Assembly (NCBI GenBank): GCA_017744915.1
Contig: JAGIAH010000001.1
Coordinates: 434,001-498,000, forward strand
Length of the DNA stretch: 64,000 nucleotides
Direction of reading: 5' to 3'
From: Agrobacterium tumefaciens
GTDB taxonomy: Bacteria > Pseudomonadota > Alphaproteobacteria > Rhizobiales > Rhizobiaceae
The position numbers and the translations under genes are program-made. Below, in pieces: positions 44,813-53,777 of the stretch. Below the pieces are notes generated by a model. That model had not been told where the DNA came from and ran no database searches. It saw nothing but the letters and a program-made list of their open reading frames with translations. The stretch's first letter is position 1. Each line of letters opens with the position of its first letter.

Positions 44813-47542
44813 TTGATGACCACTGCCGGAGAGGACAAGACTGGCGGAGAGGACAGGACAGGCAGAAAGCGCCCGACCGGCGCATTCGCGCAGCGGCCGG
44901 ACCTTGCCCGCCGGGTTGCCGCCAAGCGCTTCTTCGCAAAAATCGTCCTGCTTTCGGAAAAAATTGCCCCGAAAACGCTCTGGCCACTCTCCATTGTCGC
45001 CGTGTTTCTGGCGCTCGCCTGGTTCGGTCTTTACCGGCACATGCCGGATTTCCTGCGGCTCGGCATCGTTTTCGTTCTGGTTTTCAGTTTCATTGCCACG
45101 CTTCTACCGATCCTGCGACTGAAATGGCCGACGGATCATGAAGCCTCCCGCCTTCTGGAAGATCGCAACGGGCTGGCGCACCAGCCGGTCGGCGTGCAGG
45201 AGGATGAACCGGCCTTCGACACCCCGTTTTCCCGCACACTCTGGAAAGAACACCAGATCCGCATGGCGGAGCGCATCGCTGCGCTTAATGCCGGCCTGCC
45301 GAAACCCGATATTGCCCGCTACGACCGTCTGGCGCTGCGCGCCATCCCCGCCCTCGTTCTGGCAGCAGCATTCGGTTTCTCCTACTCGAATGGTGCGGGC
45401 ACAATTGCAGATGCCTTTCGCAGCCGGCCGGCCGTTGGTCCGCTCAATCCCGATATTCGTCTCGATGCCTGGGTCACGCCGCCCGCCTACACCGGCCGCG
45501 CGCCGATCTTCCTGACCGGACGCGATGCGAGCGGCCGCGACGCGGTTTCCGTGCCGCAATCTTCCAAGCTGACGATCCGCATGACCGGCGGCGATGGCGG
45601 CGAGGAAGTGACCTTCGAGCCGGAAATGGCGGGCGCATTGCAGAAGCTTGCGCCCGAAGCGGCGCGTGCCGACAGCGCAAGCGGCGACGTTGCCGTTCAG
45701 GCGCCGGCACGTTCGGCCGATCAGCCCGTTGCGCCGCGCACTTTCGCCATGGATGTCACCGAAAGCGGCATGATCACCGCCAATGGCGAGCAATGGGTGT
45801 TCAACGTCATTCCCGACCAGCCGCCCAGCATCGCCTTCGACAACATGCCGCGCCGCGCCGTCAACGGCGCGCTGGAAGTGGGCTTCACCGCCAAGGATGA
45901 TTATGGCCTGAAGGAAGCCCATGCCATCATCGAGCCCGTCGGCGTGGCGGAAGGCGCGACGGCACTTTACCCGCCGCCGGAATTCAAGCTCGATCTGCCA
46001 CGGCAGAACAATCGCGAAATCAAGGGCCTGACCAGCCGCAACCTGACCGAACATCCAATGGCCGGCAAACGCGTGCGCATCACGCTGGTAGCAACGGATG
46101 GCGCCGGCCAGACCGGCCGCAGCCCCGCGCATGAAATGGTGCTGCCGGGCCGCAACTTCTCCGAACCGCTTGCTGCTGCCATCGTCGAACAGCGGCAGAT
46201 CTTCTCGCTGGATACGCGCCAGATGCCCAAGGCGATCGCCTATAACGAGGCGGTTGGCCTGCGCCCGGAAGAGACCATTCCCAACACCACGCATTATCTC
46301 CTGCTGCAATCGGCGCAGACGCGGATGCGTCTCGCTTATAATCAGGAGATGCTGAAGAACACGGCGGATTATCTCTGGGAAATCGCGCTCGGCATCGAGG
46401 ATGGCGATCTTTCACAGGCGGAAAAACGCCTGCGCGATGCGCAGAATGCGCTTTCGGAAGCCTTGCAGCGCAACGCCTCCGACGAGGAGATCGCCAAGCT
46501 GATGCAGGAGCTGCGCGAAGCGATGCAGCAGTTCATGAGCGAACTTGCCCAGCGCATGCAGAACGCGCCGCAAGCCAACTTGAATAACCAGGCCCAGAAC
46601 GTTCTGCGCCAGCGCGATCTGGAAAACATGATGAACCAGATCGAGAACCTCGCCCGTTCCGGCAACCGCGATGCGGCGCAGGAAATGCTCTCGCAGTTGC
46701 AGCGCATGATGAACAATCTGCAGGCCGGCAGGCCGCAGCGTCAGGGCCAGCAGGGGCAGCAGCAGAGCAGCAAGATGCGCCAGCAGATCGACAAGCTCGG
46801 CGAAATCCTGCAGCAGCAGCAGAAGCTGATGGACGAGACCTTCAAGCTTGATCAGGCGCTTCGCGACCGCATGCAGCGCGGCGACCCGCAGCAGGGCGGC
46901 GAAAACGAAGACGACCAGCAGATGGGCGAGAATGGTCAGCCGCCGCAACAGGGCCAGCAAGGCCAGCAGGGTCAACAGGGTCAAAACGGCCGGCAGGGCG
47001 GACAGCAGCAGACCGACCGGATGACCGCCGAGCAATTGCGCGACGCGCTGAAAAACCTGCGGGCGCAGCAGGATGCGCTCGGCAAGCAGCTCGGGGAATT
47101 GCAGCAGGGCCTTCGCGATCTAGGCATGGAACCGGGCGAAAACTTCGGCAAGGCCCAGCAGGAAATGCAGGGCGCCGGCGAAGCGCTGGGCAAGGGCCAG
47201 GGCGAACAGGCGGTCGAAGGCCAGGGCAATGCGCTGAACGCGCTGCGACAGGGCGCGCAGGACATGATGGGCCAGATCATGCAGGCCATGCGCCAGCAGG
47301 GCCAGCAGCCCGGACAGGGACAGGAAGGCATGGCCGGCCAGGGCGGACAAAATGGCCGCGACCCGCTCGGTCGCCCGCGCAGCACGACCGGCCCGGATTT
47401 CGGCGATCAGGTGAAGGTGCCGGATGAGATCGACGTGCAGCGCGCCCGTGAAATTCTCGAGGCCATCCGCGAAAAGCTCGGTAACAACCCGCCGGGTGAA
47501 GTGGAACGGCGTTATCTGGAGCGGTTGCTGGATATTCGGTGA
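44813..47542 (+). CDS. TIGR02302 family large membrane-anchored protein
   Basis: A 909-residue protein of the TIGR02302 family, found in alphaproteobacteria. A cytoplasmic start precedes two helices at about residues 60-105 (LWPLSIVAVFLALAWFGLYR; LGIVFVLVFSFIATLLPILR) and another at about 175-190 (IPALVLAAAFGFSYSNGA). A periplasmic beta-rich region follows (PDIRLDAWVTPPAYTGRAPI), then alpha-helical coiled-coil-like Gln-rich sequence from about 560 to 860 (QFMSELAQRMQNAPQANLNN; GQQGQQGQQGQNGRQGGQQ). The biological role is unknown. It is alone, 175 bases after lysA. Confidence 0.88.
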   Translation: MMTTAGEDKTGGEDRTGRKRPTGAFAQRPDLARRVAAKRFFAKIVLLSEKIAPKTLWPLSIVAVFLALAWFGLYRHMPDFLRLGIVFVLVFSFIATLLPILRLKWPTDHEASRLLEDRNGLAHQPVGVQEDEPAFDTPFSRTLWKEHQIRMAERIAALNAGLPKPDIARYDRLALRAIPALVLAAAFGFSYSNGAGTIADAFRSRPAVGPLNPDIRLDAWVTPPAYTGRAPIFLTGRDASGRDAVSVPQSSKLTIRMTGGDGGEEVTFEPEMAGALQKLAPEAARADSASGDVAVQAPARSADQPVAPRTFAMDVTESGMITANGEQWVFNVIPDQPPSIAFDNMPRRAVNGALEVGFTAKDDYGLKEAHAIIEPVGVAEGATALYPPPEFKLDLPRQNNREIKGLTSRNLTEHPMAGKRVRITLVATDGAGQTGRSPAHEMVLPGRNFSEPLAAAIVEQRQIFSLDTRQMPKAIAYNEAVGLRPEETIPNTTHYLLLQSAQTRMRLAYNQEMLKNTADYLWEIALGIEDGDLSQAEKRLRDAQNALSEALQRNASDEEIAKLMQELREAMQQFMSELAQRMQNAPQANLNNQAQNVLRQRDLENMMNQIENLARSGNRDAAQEMLSQLQRMMNNLQAGRPQRQGQQGQQQSSKMRQQIDKLGEILQQQQKLMDETFKLDQALRDRMQRGDPQQGGENEDDQQMGENGQPPQQGQQGQQGQQGQNGRQGGQQQTDRMTAEQLRDALKNLRAQQDALGKQLGELQQGLRDLGMEPGENFGKAQQEMQGAGEALGKGQGEQAVEGQGNALNALRQGAQDMMGQIMQAMRQQGQQPGQGQEGMAGQGGQNGRDPLGRPRSTTGPDFGDQVKVPDEIDVQRAREILEAIREKLGNNPPGEVERRYLERLLDIR

Positions 47543-47600
47543 GAGGTGCGCACGGATTATGGTGCGCTACGTTACGTTCTACCTAGAAGCTAAAGTTTCT

Positions 47601-47716
47601 CCGTCATGCCGGACTTGATCCGGCATCCAGCCGACGCGCGTCTGCGCGGCGAGAGGCAGTCCCTTCAGCCCAAGGGCTTGGGCTGGCTGGATTCCGGCTC
47701 AAGGCCGGAATGACGG
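47601..47716. repeat. Rhizobial intergenic palindromic repeat
   Basis: The element begins CCGTCATGCCGG and ends CCGGAATGACGG, so its ends are inverted repeats, with inner sections CCGGCATCCAGCC and GGCTGGATTCCGG also complementary. It can fold into a long hairpin. A related copy is at 54796-54908. Such short non-coding elements are widespread in rhizobial genomes. Confidence 0.75.
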
Positions 47717-47757
47717 AAGTGGGGAATTGCGCAGAACCGCAGACGAAGTCGGACCAA

Positions 47758-47781
47758 CAAAAAAGGCGGCCCCTGGCCGCC
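47758..47781 (-). terminator. Rho-independent terminator after cpdR
   Basis: Stem GGCGGCC / GGCCGCC with a 3-base loop, followed on the minus strand by TTTTTT. Confidence 0.85.
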
Positions 47782-47806
47782 CTTTCAATCTCTGTAATCT
47801 CGCCGT

Positions 47807-48166
47807 TCAGGCCGCAAGCGCACGCGCCACGGCCTTGCGAATATCTGGAAGTGCAAAAGGCTTCGAAACGACGTCAACGATCTTCTCCGCCAGATCATCG
47901 GCGCGTTCGCGCTGTTCGGCATAACCGGTCATCAGCAAAATGCGCATGGCCGGGAAGCTTTCGGCAGCGCGGTGCGCCAGCTCGATGCCATCCATGACCG
48001 GCATGCGGATATCCGAAAGAAGAAGATCGAAACTGGTTTCCTGGAGCTTCTCCAGCCCCTGCTCGCCATCTGCCGCCTCATGGGTCTCGTGACCGTCGAG
48101 ACGGAGCGCCCGCGCCACGAAAGAACGCAGCGCATCCTCGTCTTCGGTAATCAGAATCTTCGCCAT
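47807..48166 (-). CDS. cpdR: Single-domain response regulator CpdR
   Basis: A 119-residue receiver domain with no output domain. The phosphoacceptor Asp is in LLLSDIRMPVMDG, the acidic pair in ITEDEDALRSF, and the Lys in VSKPFALPDI. It matches CpdR, which when unphosphorylated directs ClpXP to degrade cell-cycle factors at the pole and is phosphorylated through ChpT/CckA. An alternative is another short CheY-like regulator, but the sequence ILITEDEDALRSFVARAL is CpdR-like. It has its own terminator. Confidence 0.88.
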   Translation of the reverse strand: MAKILITEDEDALRSFVARALRLDGHETHEAADGEQGLEKLQETSFDLLLSDIRMPVMDGIELAHRAAESFPAMRILLMTGYAEQRERADDLAEKIVDVVSKPFALPDIRKAVARALAA

Positions 48167-48235
48167 TACTCATTGCTCCTGGGCATCATTTCCAGCCGTG
48201 AGCAACATCGCAGGCTCCTCTTTTCAAGAGGTAAA

Positions 48236-48256
48236 CACCCAGGCTTAGGCTGGGTG
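48236..48256 (-). terminator. Possible terminator after hpt
   Basis: CACCCAG / CTGGGTG 7-bp arms with a 7-base loop lie downstream of hpt on the minus strand, followed by TTT. Confidence 0.4.
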
Positions 48257-48308
48257 AATGGTTAATGAGGCGTCTCCGCCCTGTGCCGTTCCGGCACGGC
48301 AAATAAGC

Positions 48309-48851
48309 TCAGGCGTCGCCGGTCACGACGCCGACGAAGGGCAGTTCGCGGAAGGCATAAGCCACGTCCATGCCATAACCCACGACGAAATAATCAGGAC
48401 ATTCGAAACCGACATAATCGGCCTCCAGATCTTCCTTGCGCTTCACCTTCTTGTCGAGCAGCACGGCGATGGTGACGTTGCGGGCGCCACGCTCGAAAAG
48501 CAGTTCCTTGGCAAAACGCAGCGTGCGGCCGGATTCGAGAATATCGTCGATCAGCAGCACATCGCGGTCTTTCACGTCACTGTCGATATCCTTGACGATC
48601 CTGACGCCTTGGGAAACCGTGCCGGTGCCATAGCTGGACAGCGTGATGAACTCGACTTCGGGGGCAAGGCCGCTGTCATGCAGCGCGCGGATAAGATCGG
48701 CCGCGAAAATGAACGATCCCTTGAGCACGGCAATGACCAGCAAATCCTTGGTCGGGCCGCTGGCAATGTGCTTGGCCATGTCGCGATTGCGCTCGGCGAT
48801 CTGCTCGGCGCTATAAAGCGGCTCGATGTTTTTTCCACGGACGACGGGCAT
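48309..48851 (-). CDS. hpt: Hypoxanthine phosphoribosyltransferase
   Basis: A 180-residue purine salvage enzyme that joins hypoxanthine (and usually guanine) to PRPP. The PRPP-binding loop is DVLLIDDILESGRTLRFA; the substrate segments are KGSFIFAADLIRAL, then KVKRKEDLEADYVGFECPDY and FVVGYGMDVAYAFRELPFVG. Length and order fit Hpt. The ATG at 48851 is preceded by GGAGTAAGA. It is a free-standing gene between cpdR and the unknown gene before ftsE. Confidence 0.94.
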   Translation of the reverse strand: MPVVRGKNIEPLYSAEQIAERNRDMAKHIASGPTKDLLVIAVLKGSFIFAADLIRALHDSGLAPEVEFITLSSYGTGTVSQGVRIVKDIDSDVKDRDVLLIDDILESGRTLRFAKELLFERGARNVTIAVLLDKKVKRKEDLEADYVGFECPDYFVVGYGMDVAYAFRELPFVGVVTGDA

Positions 48852-48919
48852 TCTTACTCCTGTGCTGCGTCTTGCCGATTTTACCTTTCAGTAAAAATAG
48901 AAGACAGGCGTTAGCACAG

Positions 48920-49597
48920 TCAGCGTTCGGACGCACCCGCCTCAACGAAGGAAAGCTTGATCTCAGGCGTTTTTCCACCGGGATGGCGCAGTTTTGCCGA
49001 AAAACCGTGGCTGAAACCGGGCTGCATCTCTTTCACCGGCGGCTCGATGACCATGCTCGCCACCAGCTGTCCCTTGGCGGCGAAGAGATCGGCGCGAAGG
49101 GCGGGCACCTCTTCCAGATTGCCACCATTGTTTTCCACAATGCCGCTGATGAGCAGAATATCCATGCCACCCGCCTCCTGCGGGGTCACGGTGACATGGG
49201 AAATGGCGAGCGGGTTGACCGAAGCCGCAACAGCCGTCTTTTCCGGCACCACGACAGACAGGCCGCCCGAGCAGACGAAAACGAGAATGGCGAGCCCCGC
49301 CACCAGCGCCGAATAGGCATCCGCCGAAAGGCGCGACAATCTGCGATCCAGCCAGCCGATGAAAGCAAGGCCGAGCACACCGATGGTCACGGGTGGCTTT
49401 GCCATCTGCCGGCGCGCTGCGCCACGATTGTCATTTCCGGGCTGGCGCGCACGGTTTTCCTTGATGGTGACAAATTCCGCGTCTACCACATCGCGGTCGG
49501 GATTTGCCGCCCGTGCCGTTCGGCGCGCCGGTGTTTCCGGCATCAGGAGGTCAAAATCGAATGCCGCTTGCCGGCGAGATGAACGGAACATAGCCAT
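48920..49597 (-). CDS. Hypothetical membrane-anchored protein divergent from ftsE
   Basis: A 225-residue protein. A basic N-terminal cytoplasmic part (RSSRRQAAFDFDLLMPETPA; NRGAARRQMAKPP) leads into hydrophobic sequence at about residues 90-115 (SALVAGLAILVFVCSGGLSVV), and the rest is an extracytoplasmic beta-rich domain (DILLISGIVENNGGNLEEVP; PPVKEMQPGFSHGFSAKLRH). This looks like the zinc-ribbon/DUF3426-like single-pass arrangement but no zinc-ribbon cysteines are present. GGGGAA precedes the ATG. Its divergent position from ftsEX is common in rhizobia; function unknown. Confidence 0.7.
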   Translation of the reverse strand: MAMFRSSRRQAAFDFDLLMPETPARRTARAANPDRDVVDAEFVTIKENRARQPGNDNRGAARRQMAKPPVTIGVLGLAFIGWLDRRLSRLSADAYSALVAGLAILVFVCSGGLSVVVPEKTAVAASVNPLAISHVTVTPQEAGGMDILLISGIVENNGGNLEEVPALRADLFAAKGQLVASMVIEPPVKEMQPGFSHGFSAKLRHPGGKTPEIKLSFVEAGASER

Positions 49598-49790
49598 AGA
49601 ATTCCCCGGTCAGGTTTTCCGGCCCGCAAAACTGGGCATTGCAACGAATCCTGCCAAGTTTTAAATTTAATTGGTTAATGCTTCGCAAAAACGGCTCGCG
49701 CAGGCCACCGGAACCGGTTTAAACCCCGACATCCGAACCCACGCGCCGGCGGCTTGCGAACCACCACGAAACGAAGAGACTGGAAGTCCG

Positions 49791-50450
49791 TTGATCCATT
49801 TCGAAAATGTCGGGTTGCGTTACGGCATGGGACCCGAGATCCTGAGGGACATGACCTTCGACATTCCCAAAGGGTCGTTCCAGTTTCTGACCGGCCCGTC
49901 GGGTGCCGGCAAGACGACGCTGCTGCGCCTGCTCTTGATGTCGCTGCAGCCAACACGCGGCAATATCCGCATGTTCAACCGCGATGTGTCACGCATTCCG
50001 CGCAGTGAGCTGCCGATGCTGCGCCGCCGCGTCGGCATCGTATTTCAGGATTTCCGTCTGCTCGATCATCTGACCACCTATGAAAACGTCGCCCTGCCGC
50101 TGCGCGTACGCGGCAAGGAAGAAAGCGCCTATCGCAACGATGTGATCGAGCTTCTGAAATGGGTTGGGCTTGGCGAGCGTATCAATGTTCTGCCGGCCAT
50201 CCTTTCCGGTGGGGAAAAGCAGCGCGCCGCCATTGCCCGCGCGCTGATGGACCAGCCGGAAATATTGCTGGCCGATGAGCCGACCGGCAACGTCGATCCG
50301 CCCATGGCCAAACGCCTGCTGAACCTCTTCCTGGAACTCAACCGGCTGGGCACGGCCGTCGTCATCGCCACACACGATTTCGCGCTGATGGACCAGATCG
50401 ATGCGCGCCGGATGATCCTGACCGAAGGGCGGCTCGATATCTATGAATGA
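49791..50450 (+). CDS. ftsE: Cell division ATP-binding protein FtsE
   Basis: A 219-residue ABC ATPase. Walker A is LTGPSGAGKTTLLRL, the signature is LSGGEKQRAAIARAL, and Walker B is ILLADEPTGNVDP. With FtsX it links divisome assembly to peptidoglycan hydrolase activation. The TTG at 49791 gives the normal FtsE N-terminus (IHFENVGLRYGMGPEILR) and has GGAAG upstream; an ATG at 49671 in frame would add 40 unrelated residues. The stop overlaps the ftsX start by 8 bases. Confidence 0.93.
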   Translation: MIHFENVGLRYGMGPEILRDMTFDIPKGSFQFLTGPSGAGKTTLLRLLLMSLQPTRGNIRMFNRDVSRIPRSELPMLRRRVGIVFQDFRLLDHLTTYENVALPLRVRGKEESAYRNDVIELLKWVGLGERINVLPAILSGGEKQRAAIARALMDQPEILLADEPTGNVDPPMAKRLLNLFLELNRLGTAVVIATHDFALMDQIDARRMILTEGRLDIYE

Positions 50451-51450
50451 GATCAACCGCAAAGCCTTGAAGCCCGAAGCGGCGCAGCCGAAGCGCCCGC
50501 CCATGCGCATCCGCCCCATGGCGCCCATCCTGCCGCCTTCCAACATTCAGGGCAATGCGCTGATGGTGGTGATTGCCATCATGGCCTTTCTCGCCTGCCT
50601 GACGCTTGGCGCGGTCTCCATGGTGCGCGCCACCGCCGCCACCTGGCAGAGCCAGATTTCCCGCGAGATCACAATCCAGATCAAACCCGAGGACGGGCTG
50701 GACATGAATGCGGCGCTCACCAAGGCGCGCAATCTGGCGCTCACTTTCGTCGGCACCCGCGACGGCACCATCCTCGACGATGCGGCGACCTCGCGCCTGC
50801 TGGAACCATGGCTCGGCAGCGGTCTCGATCTTTCCGAACTTCCCATACCGCGCCTCGTCGTCATCACCATCGATGAAAACAACCCGCCCGATTTCCAGGC
50901 GATGCGGGATATGCTGAAAACGGAAATCCCGCAGGCCTTTCTGGACGATCACCGCACCTGGGTGGACAGGCTGGTTTCCATGGCCAGAACCACCGTCATG
51001 ATCGGCGTCGGCGTGCTCATCCTCGTCTTCACCGCCATGGTGCTGACGGTGGTATTCGCCACGCGCGGCGCGCTTTCCGGCAACCGGCACATTGTCGAGG
51101 TACTGCATTTCGTCGGCGCCGAAAGCAGCTTCGTGGCGCGCGAATTCCAGAAGCATTTTCTGAAGATCAGCCTCAAGGGGGCAGCGGCAGGCAGCGCGCT
51201 GGCCGCCGCCGTGTTCCTTTTGGCCGGATTCTGGCAATCGAGCACGGTCGCCACGCCGCAGAGCGACCAGGCGAGCGCACTTTTTGGCTCGTTTTCGGTC
51301 GGTCTCGGCGGTTATTTCGGCATCGCCATGACGATGATCATCATCGCGCTTCTCACCACCATTACCGCGCGCATGACCGTCATCCGCACCATTGACGATA
51401 TTGACCGCGTCCGGTCCGATCCGTCGAAAAGCGATGGCCTTGCGTCGTGA
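50443..51450 (+). CDS. ftsX: Cell division protein FtsX
   Basis: A 335-residue FtsX-like permease. A proline-rich N-terminal cytoplasmic tail precedes helix 1 (ALMVVIAIMAFLACLTLGAV), a periplasmic domain follows (EITIQIKPEDGLDMNAALTK), and three more helices come later (VMIGVGVLILVFTAMVLTVV; ALAAAVFLLAGFWQS; GIAMTMIIIALLTTITARMT). It acts with FtsE at the divisome. The ATG overlaps the end of ftsE, so translation is coupled. Confidence 0.92.
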   Translation: MNEINRKALKPEAAQPKRPPMRIRPMAPILPPSNIQGNALMVVIAIMAFLACLTLGAVSMVRATAATWQSQISREITIQIKPEDGLDMNAALTKARNLALTFVGTRDGTILDDAATSRLLEPWLGSGLDLSELPIPRLVVITIDENNPPDFQAMRDMLKTEIPQAFLDDHRTWVDRLVSMARTTVMIGVGVLILVFTAMVLTVVFATRGALSGNRHIVEVLHFVGAESSFVAREFQKHFLKISLKGAAAGSALAAAVFLLAGFWQSSTVATPQSDQASALFGSFSVGLGGYFGIAMTMIIIALLTTITARMTVIRTIDDIDRVRSDPSKSDGLAS

Positions 51451-51570
51451 GATTATCCTCCGAAATTCCGCAGAAAAACTGAAGCCGTCACACACCGGAT
51501 GTAACCTGCGGACGGTGGACAAAATTGCCTGTTCCTTGCCTTAATCGGCGAGTATTCAGGAGGAATGTTT

Positions 51571-52296
51571 GTGAGTCGGATGGACCAGGATCAGACGACG
51601 GCGCGGCCGGGCCAAAAGGGCCTGTTGTCGCGGCGCGGTCCTCTGCGCCGTTTTATTCGCGGTCTCATTCTGCTTTGCGTCATCGCGCTCGGCGCATTTT
51701 CCGGCGGCTTTTTGTGGTTTGCCGATTCCGTCGCCTCCATGCGTCCGCCGGAGGGGGCGAGAGGCGATGCCATCATCGTTCTCACCGGCGGTTATCAGCG
51801 CATCGAACAGGCTGTCGGCCTGCTGAGAGACGGTGTGGGCAAGCGGCTCTTGATTTCCGGCGTCAACCCCGCCACCACCCGGGCGCAGATCCGCAAGATG
51901 ACGCAAGGGTCATCCGACATGTTCTCCTGCTGCGTGGACATGGGTTACAAGGCGATCGACACGATCGGCAACGCCAATGAGGCGGCAAGCTGGATACGCG
52001 ATCACAATTATTCCTCCATTGTCGTCGTTACCAATAATTATCACATGCATCGCAGCCTGCATGAATTGCGCAGCGCCAGCCCGCAGACGGAATTCATCGC
52101 CTATCCCGTCATCAGCGCCGATCTCGCCCGCACCAACTGGTTCGTGGAGCCGGATGTGGTGAGAACCATGCTCTACGAATATCTGAAGTTCGTGGCGGCG
52201 GCCGGACGCGACCTCACCGGCTTCGGCAAGGGCGACGGCCTGCGCAAGGTCGTCACGGACCACGCCCCGCCGAAAGTGACGGCGGCTTCGTCGTAA
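51571..52296 (+). CDS. YdcF/SanA-family membrane-anchored protein
   Basis: A 241-residue DUF218 protein. One N-terminal helix (FIRGLILLCVIALGAFSGGF) anchors an extracytoplasmic domain with DAIIVLTGGYQRIEQAVGLL, KRLLISGVNP and VVTNNYHMHRSLHELR, the conserved YdcF/ElyC core. The family affects envelope integrity but the reaction is not known. AGGAGG lies seven bases before GTG 51571, which I prefer to the ATG at 51565 that touches the site. It follows ftsX closely and precedes plsC. Confidence 0.85.
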   Translation: MSRMDQDQTTARPGQKGLLSRRGPLRRFIRGLILLCVIALGAFSGGFLWFADSVASMRPPEGARGDAIIVLTGGYQRIEQAVGLLRDGVGKRLLISGVNPATTRAQIRKMTQGSSDMFSCCVDMGYKAIDTIGNANEAASWIRDHNYSSIVVVTNNYHMHRSLHELRSASPQTEFIAYPVISADLARTNWFVEPDVVRTMLYEYLKFVAAAGRDLTGFGKGDGLRKVVTDHAPPKVTAASS

Positions 52297-52406
52297 GCGT
52301 CCAGAAACACGCTTGCTGCCGCCCCTTGTTTTCGTGTAGGCGTCTGGCATCGGCATCCGGCACCGGGCTTAAGGCTTCGGACGGCTGCATCCCGGGAAGG
52401 CTGTTG

Positions 52407-53204
52407 ATGCTCAAGCTGCGCTCTTTTCTTTTCAATACGCTGTTTTACCTCAATCTGATTGTCCGCATGATCGTGCTGACGCCGATCTATTTCATCCTGC
52501 CGCGCAAGATCGCCTTCGAAATTCCCAAGAACTGGGCGCGGTCCAACCATTGGCTGATGAAAACCATCGTCGGCACCACCTTCGAGATCGAAGGGCTGGA
52601 AAATATTCCCGAGACCGGCTGCATCTTCGCACCCAAACACCAGTCCTTCTGGGATACCTACGCGCTGCTGCCCAACCTGCCAGACCCCGTCTACATTCTG
52701 AAACGGGAATTGATGTGGATTCCGCTGTTCGGCTGGTATGTGATGAAACAGCGCATGATCCCGGTCAACCGTGCCGCGCGCGGCAAGGTGATGCTGAAGG
52801 TGATGGAGCGGGCGAAAGAGGAAATGGCCGCTGGCCGCGAACTCATCATCTATCCGGAAGGCACACGCCGCCCGCCCGGCGCCGAACCCGAATATCGTTA
52901 CGGCATCGCGAGGCTTTACCGCGATCTGCAGGTGCCGGTCATTCCCGTTGCCATGCATCCCGGCCTCTTCTGGCCGCGCCGGTCCACCATGCGTTATCCC
53001 GGCCACTTCAAGGTGCGCATCCTGCCGGCAATCGAACCGGGGTTGGACCCGGACGTGTTTTTCAAACGCCTGATCGATGTGACGGAAAAGGCGAGCGACG
53101 AGTTGCTGCTCGAAACCGTGCGCAACAACCCGCACCTGCCGCTGCCGCCGACCGCCGTGAAGCGGATCGCCGAACTTCAGGGCAAGGAAACCGCAGCCGG
53201 CTGA
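52407..53204 (+). CDS. plsC: 1-acyl-sn-glycerol-3-phosphate acyltransferase
   Basis: A 265-residue PlsC-type acyltransferase that makes phosphatidic acid. The catalytic HxxxxD motif is APKHQSFWDTYALL, and the glycerol-phosphate site is IIYPEGTRRPPG. An N-terminal helix (FNTLFYLNLIVRMIVLTPIY) holds it at the inner membrane. GGGAAGG precedes ATG 52407. Its 3' end overlaps the convergent cyclotransferase gene by 28 bases. A second lyso-PA acyltransferase family member cannot be excluded elsewhere in the genome. Confidence 0.92.
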   Translation: MLKLRSFLFNTLFYLNLIVRMIVLTPIYFILPRKIAFEIPKNWARSNHWLMKTIVGTTFEIEGLENIPETGCIFAPKHQSFWDTYALLPNLPDPVYILKRELMWIPLFGWYVMKQRMIPVNRAARGKVMLKVMERAKEEMAAGRELIIYPEGTRRPPGAEPEYRYGIARLYRDLQVPVIPVAMHPGLFWPRRSTMRYPGHFKVRILPAIEPGLDPDVFFKRLIDVTEKASDELLLETVRNNPHLPLPPTAVKRIAELQGKETAAG

Positions 53205-53728
53205 GCGGCGAGCGTGCCGACATTTTTGGCGATGCTCTCCAGGAGCGAATCGCGAATGCCCATCTCCTGCAGGTGCTGCACGGTGTTGAAGACATAATCC
53301 GTATTCGGTCCGGAGCGACCAGTCGCAGCCGCGATGATGACAGCCGATTCGGCAACGCCGAGACCGCCGATATATTGCTCATGCGCGGGATCGGCCACAT
53401 AGGTCACCGCACTGCCGCGCCGGCCATTGGCGAGCGCGATGGAAACCACCCGCTCCTTGTAGACATTCGTCACCAACTCGCGCTCGCGCAGATAGGCCAT
53501 GACGGGATCATGGTCCGCACCCCGCACGCGGAAGGCGACGCCGAGGCAGGAGCCACCACGCTCCAGGCCGAGAACGAGGCCGGGCTTTTCCTCCGTGCCT
53601 CTATAATAATTGGAACTGATGCAGAGCGAGCGCCGATACCCGTGCAGCCGCGCCTGCTGCCTCTCTTCAAAGGCGAAGCCGGGGTTCCACATCAACGAAC
53701 CGTAGCCAAAGACCCAAAAATCGTCCAT
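53177..53728 (-). CDS. ChaC-like gamma-glutamylcyclotransferase
   Basis: A 183-residue ChaC-family enzyme that cleaves glutathione to 5-oxoproline and Cys-Gly. The substrate-binding motif is VFGYGSLMWNPGFAFEERQQ at the N-terminus, and the catalytic Glu lies in the middle region (AYLRERELVTNVYKERVVSI). YVADPAHEQYIGGLGVAESA is a family landmark. It overlaps plsC at the 3' end and lies 50 bases from the divergent DUF2125 gene. Confidence 0.88.
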   Translation of the reverse strand: MDDFWVFGYGSLMWNPGFAFEERQQARLHGYRRSLCISSNYYRGTEEKPGLVLGLERGGSCLGVAFRVRGADHDPVMAYLRERELVTNVYKERVVSIALANGRRGSAVTYVADPAHEQYIGGLGVAESAVIIAAATGRSGPNTDYVFNTVQHLQEMGIRDSLLESIAKNVGTLAAQPAAVSLP

Positions 53729-53777
53729 ATCCCAAGCCAAATCGAAATTGTCTGAAGTCTGTTCATCGGAGATCAAT

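Noticed and set aside
46700-47360. Repetitive DNA suggesting a tandem repeat array
   Set aside because: The repetition is codon-level Gln/Gly richness in one protein and not a clean unit repeat; no CRISPR-like spacing.
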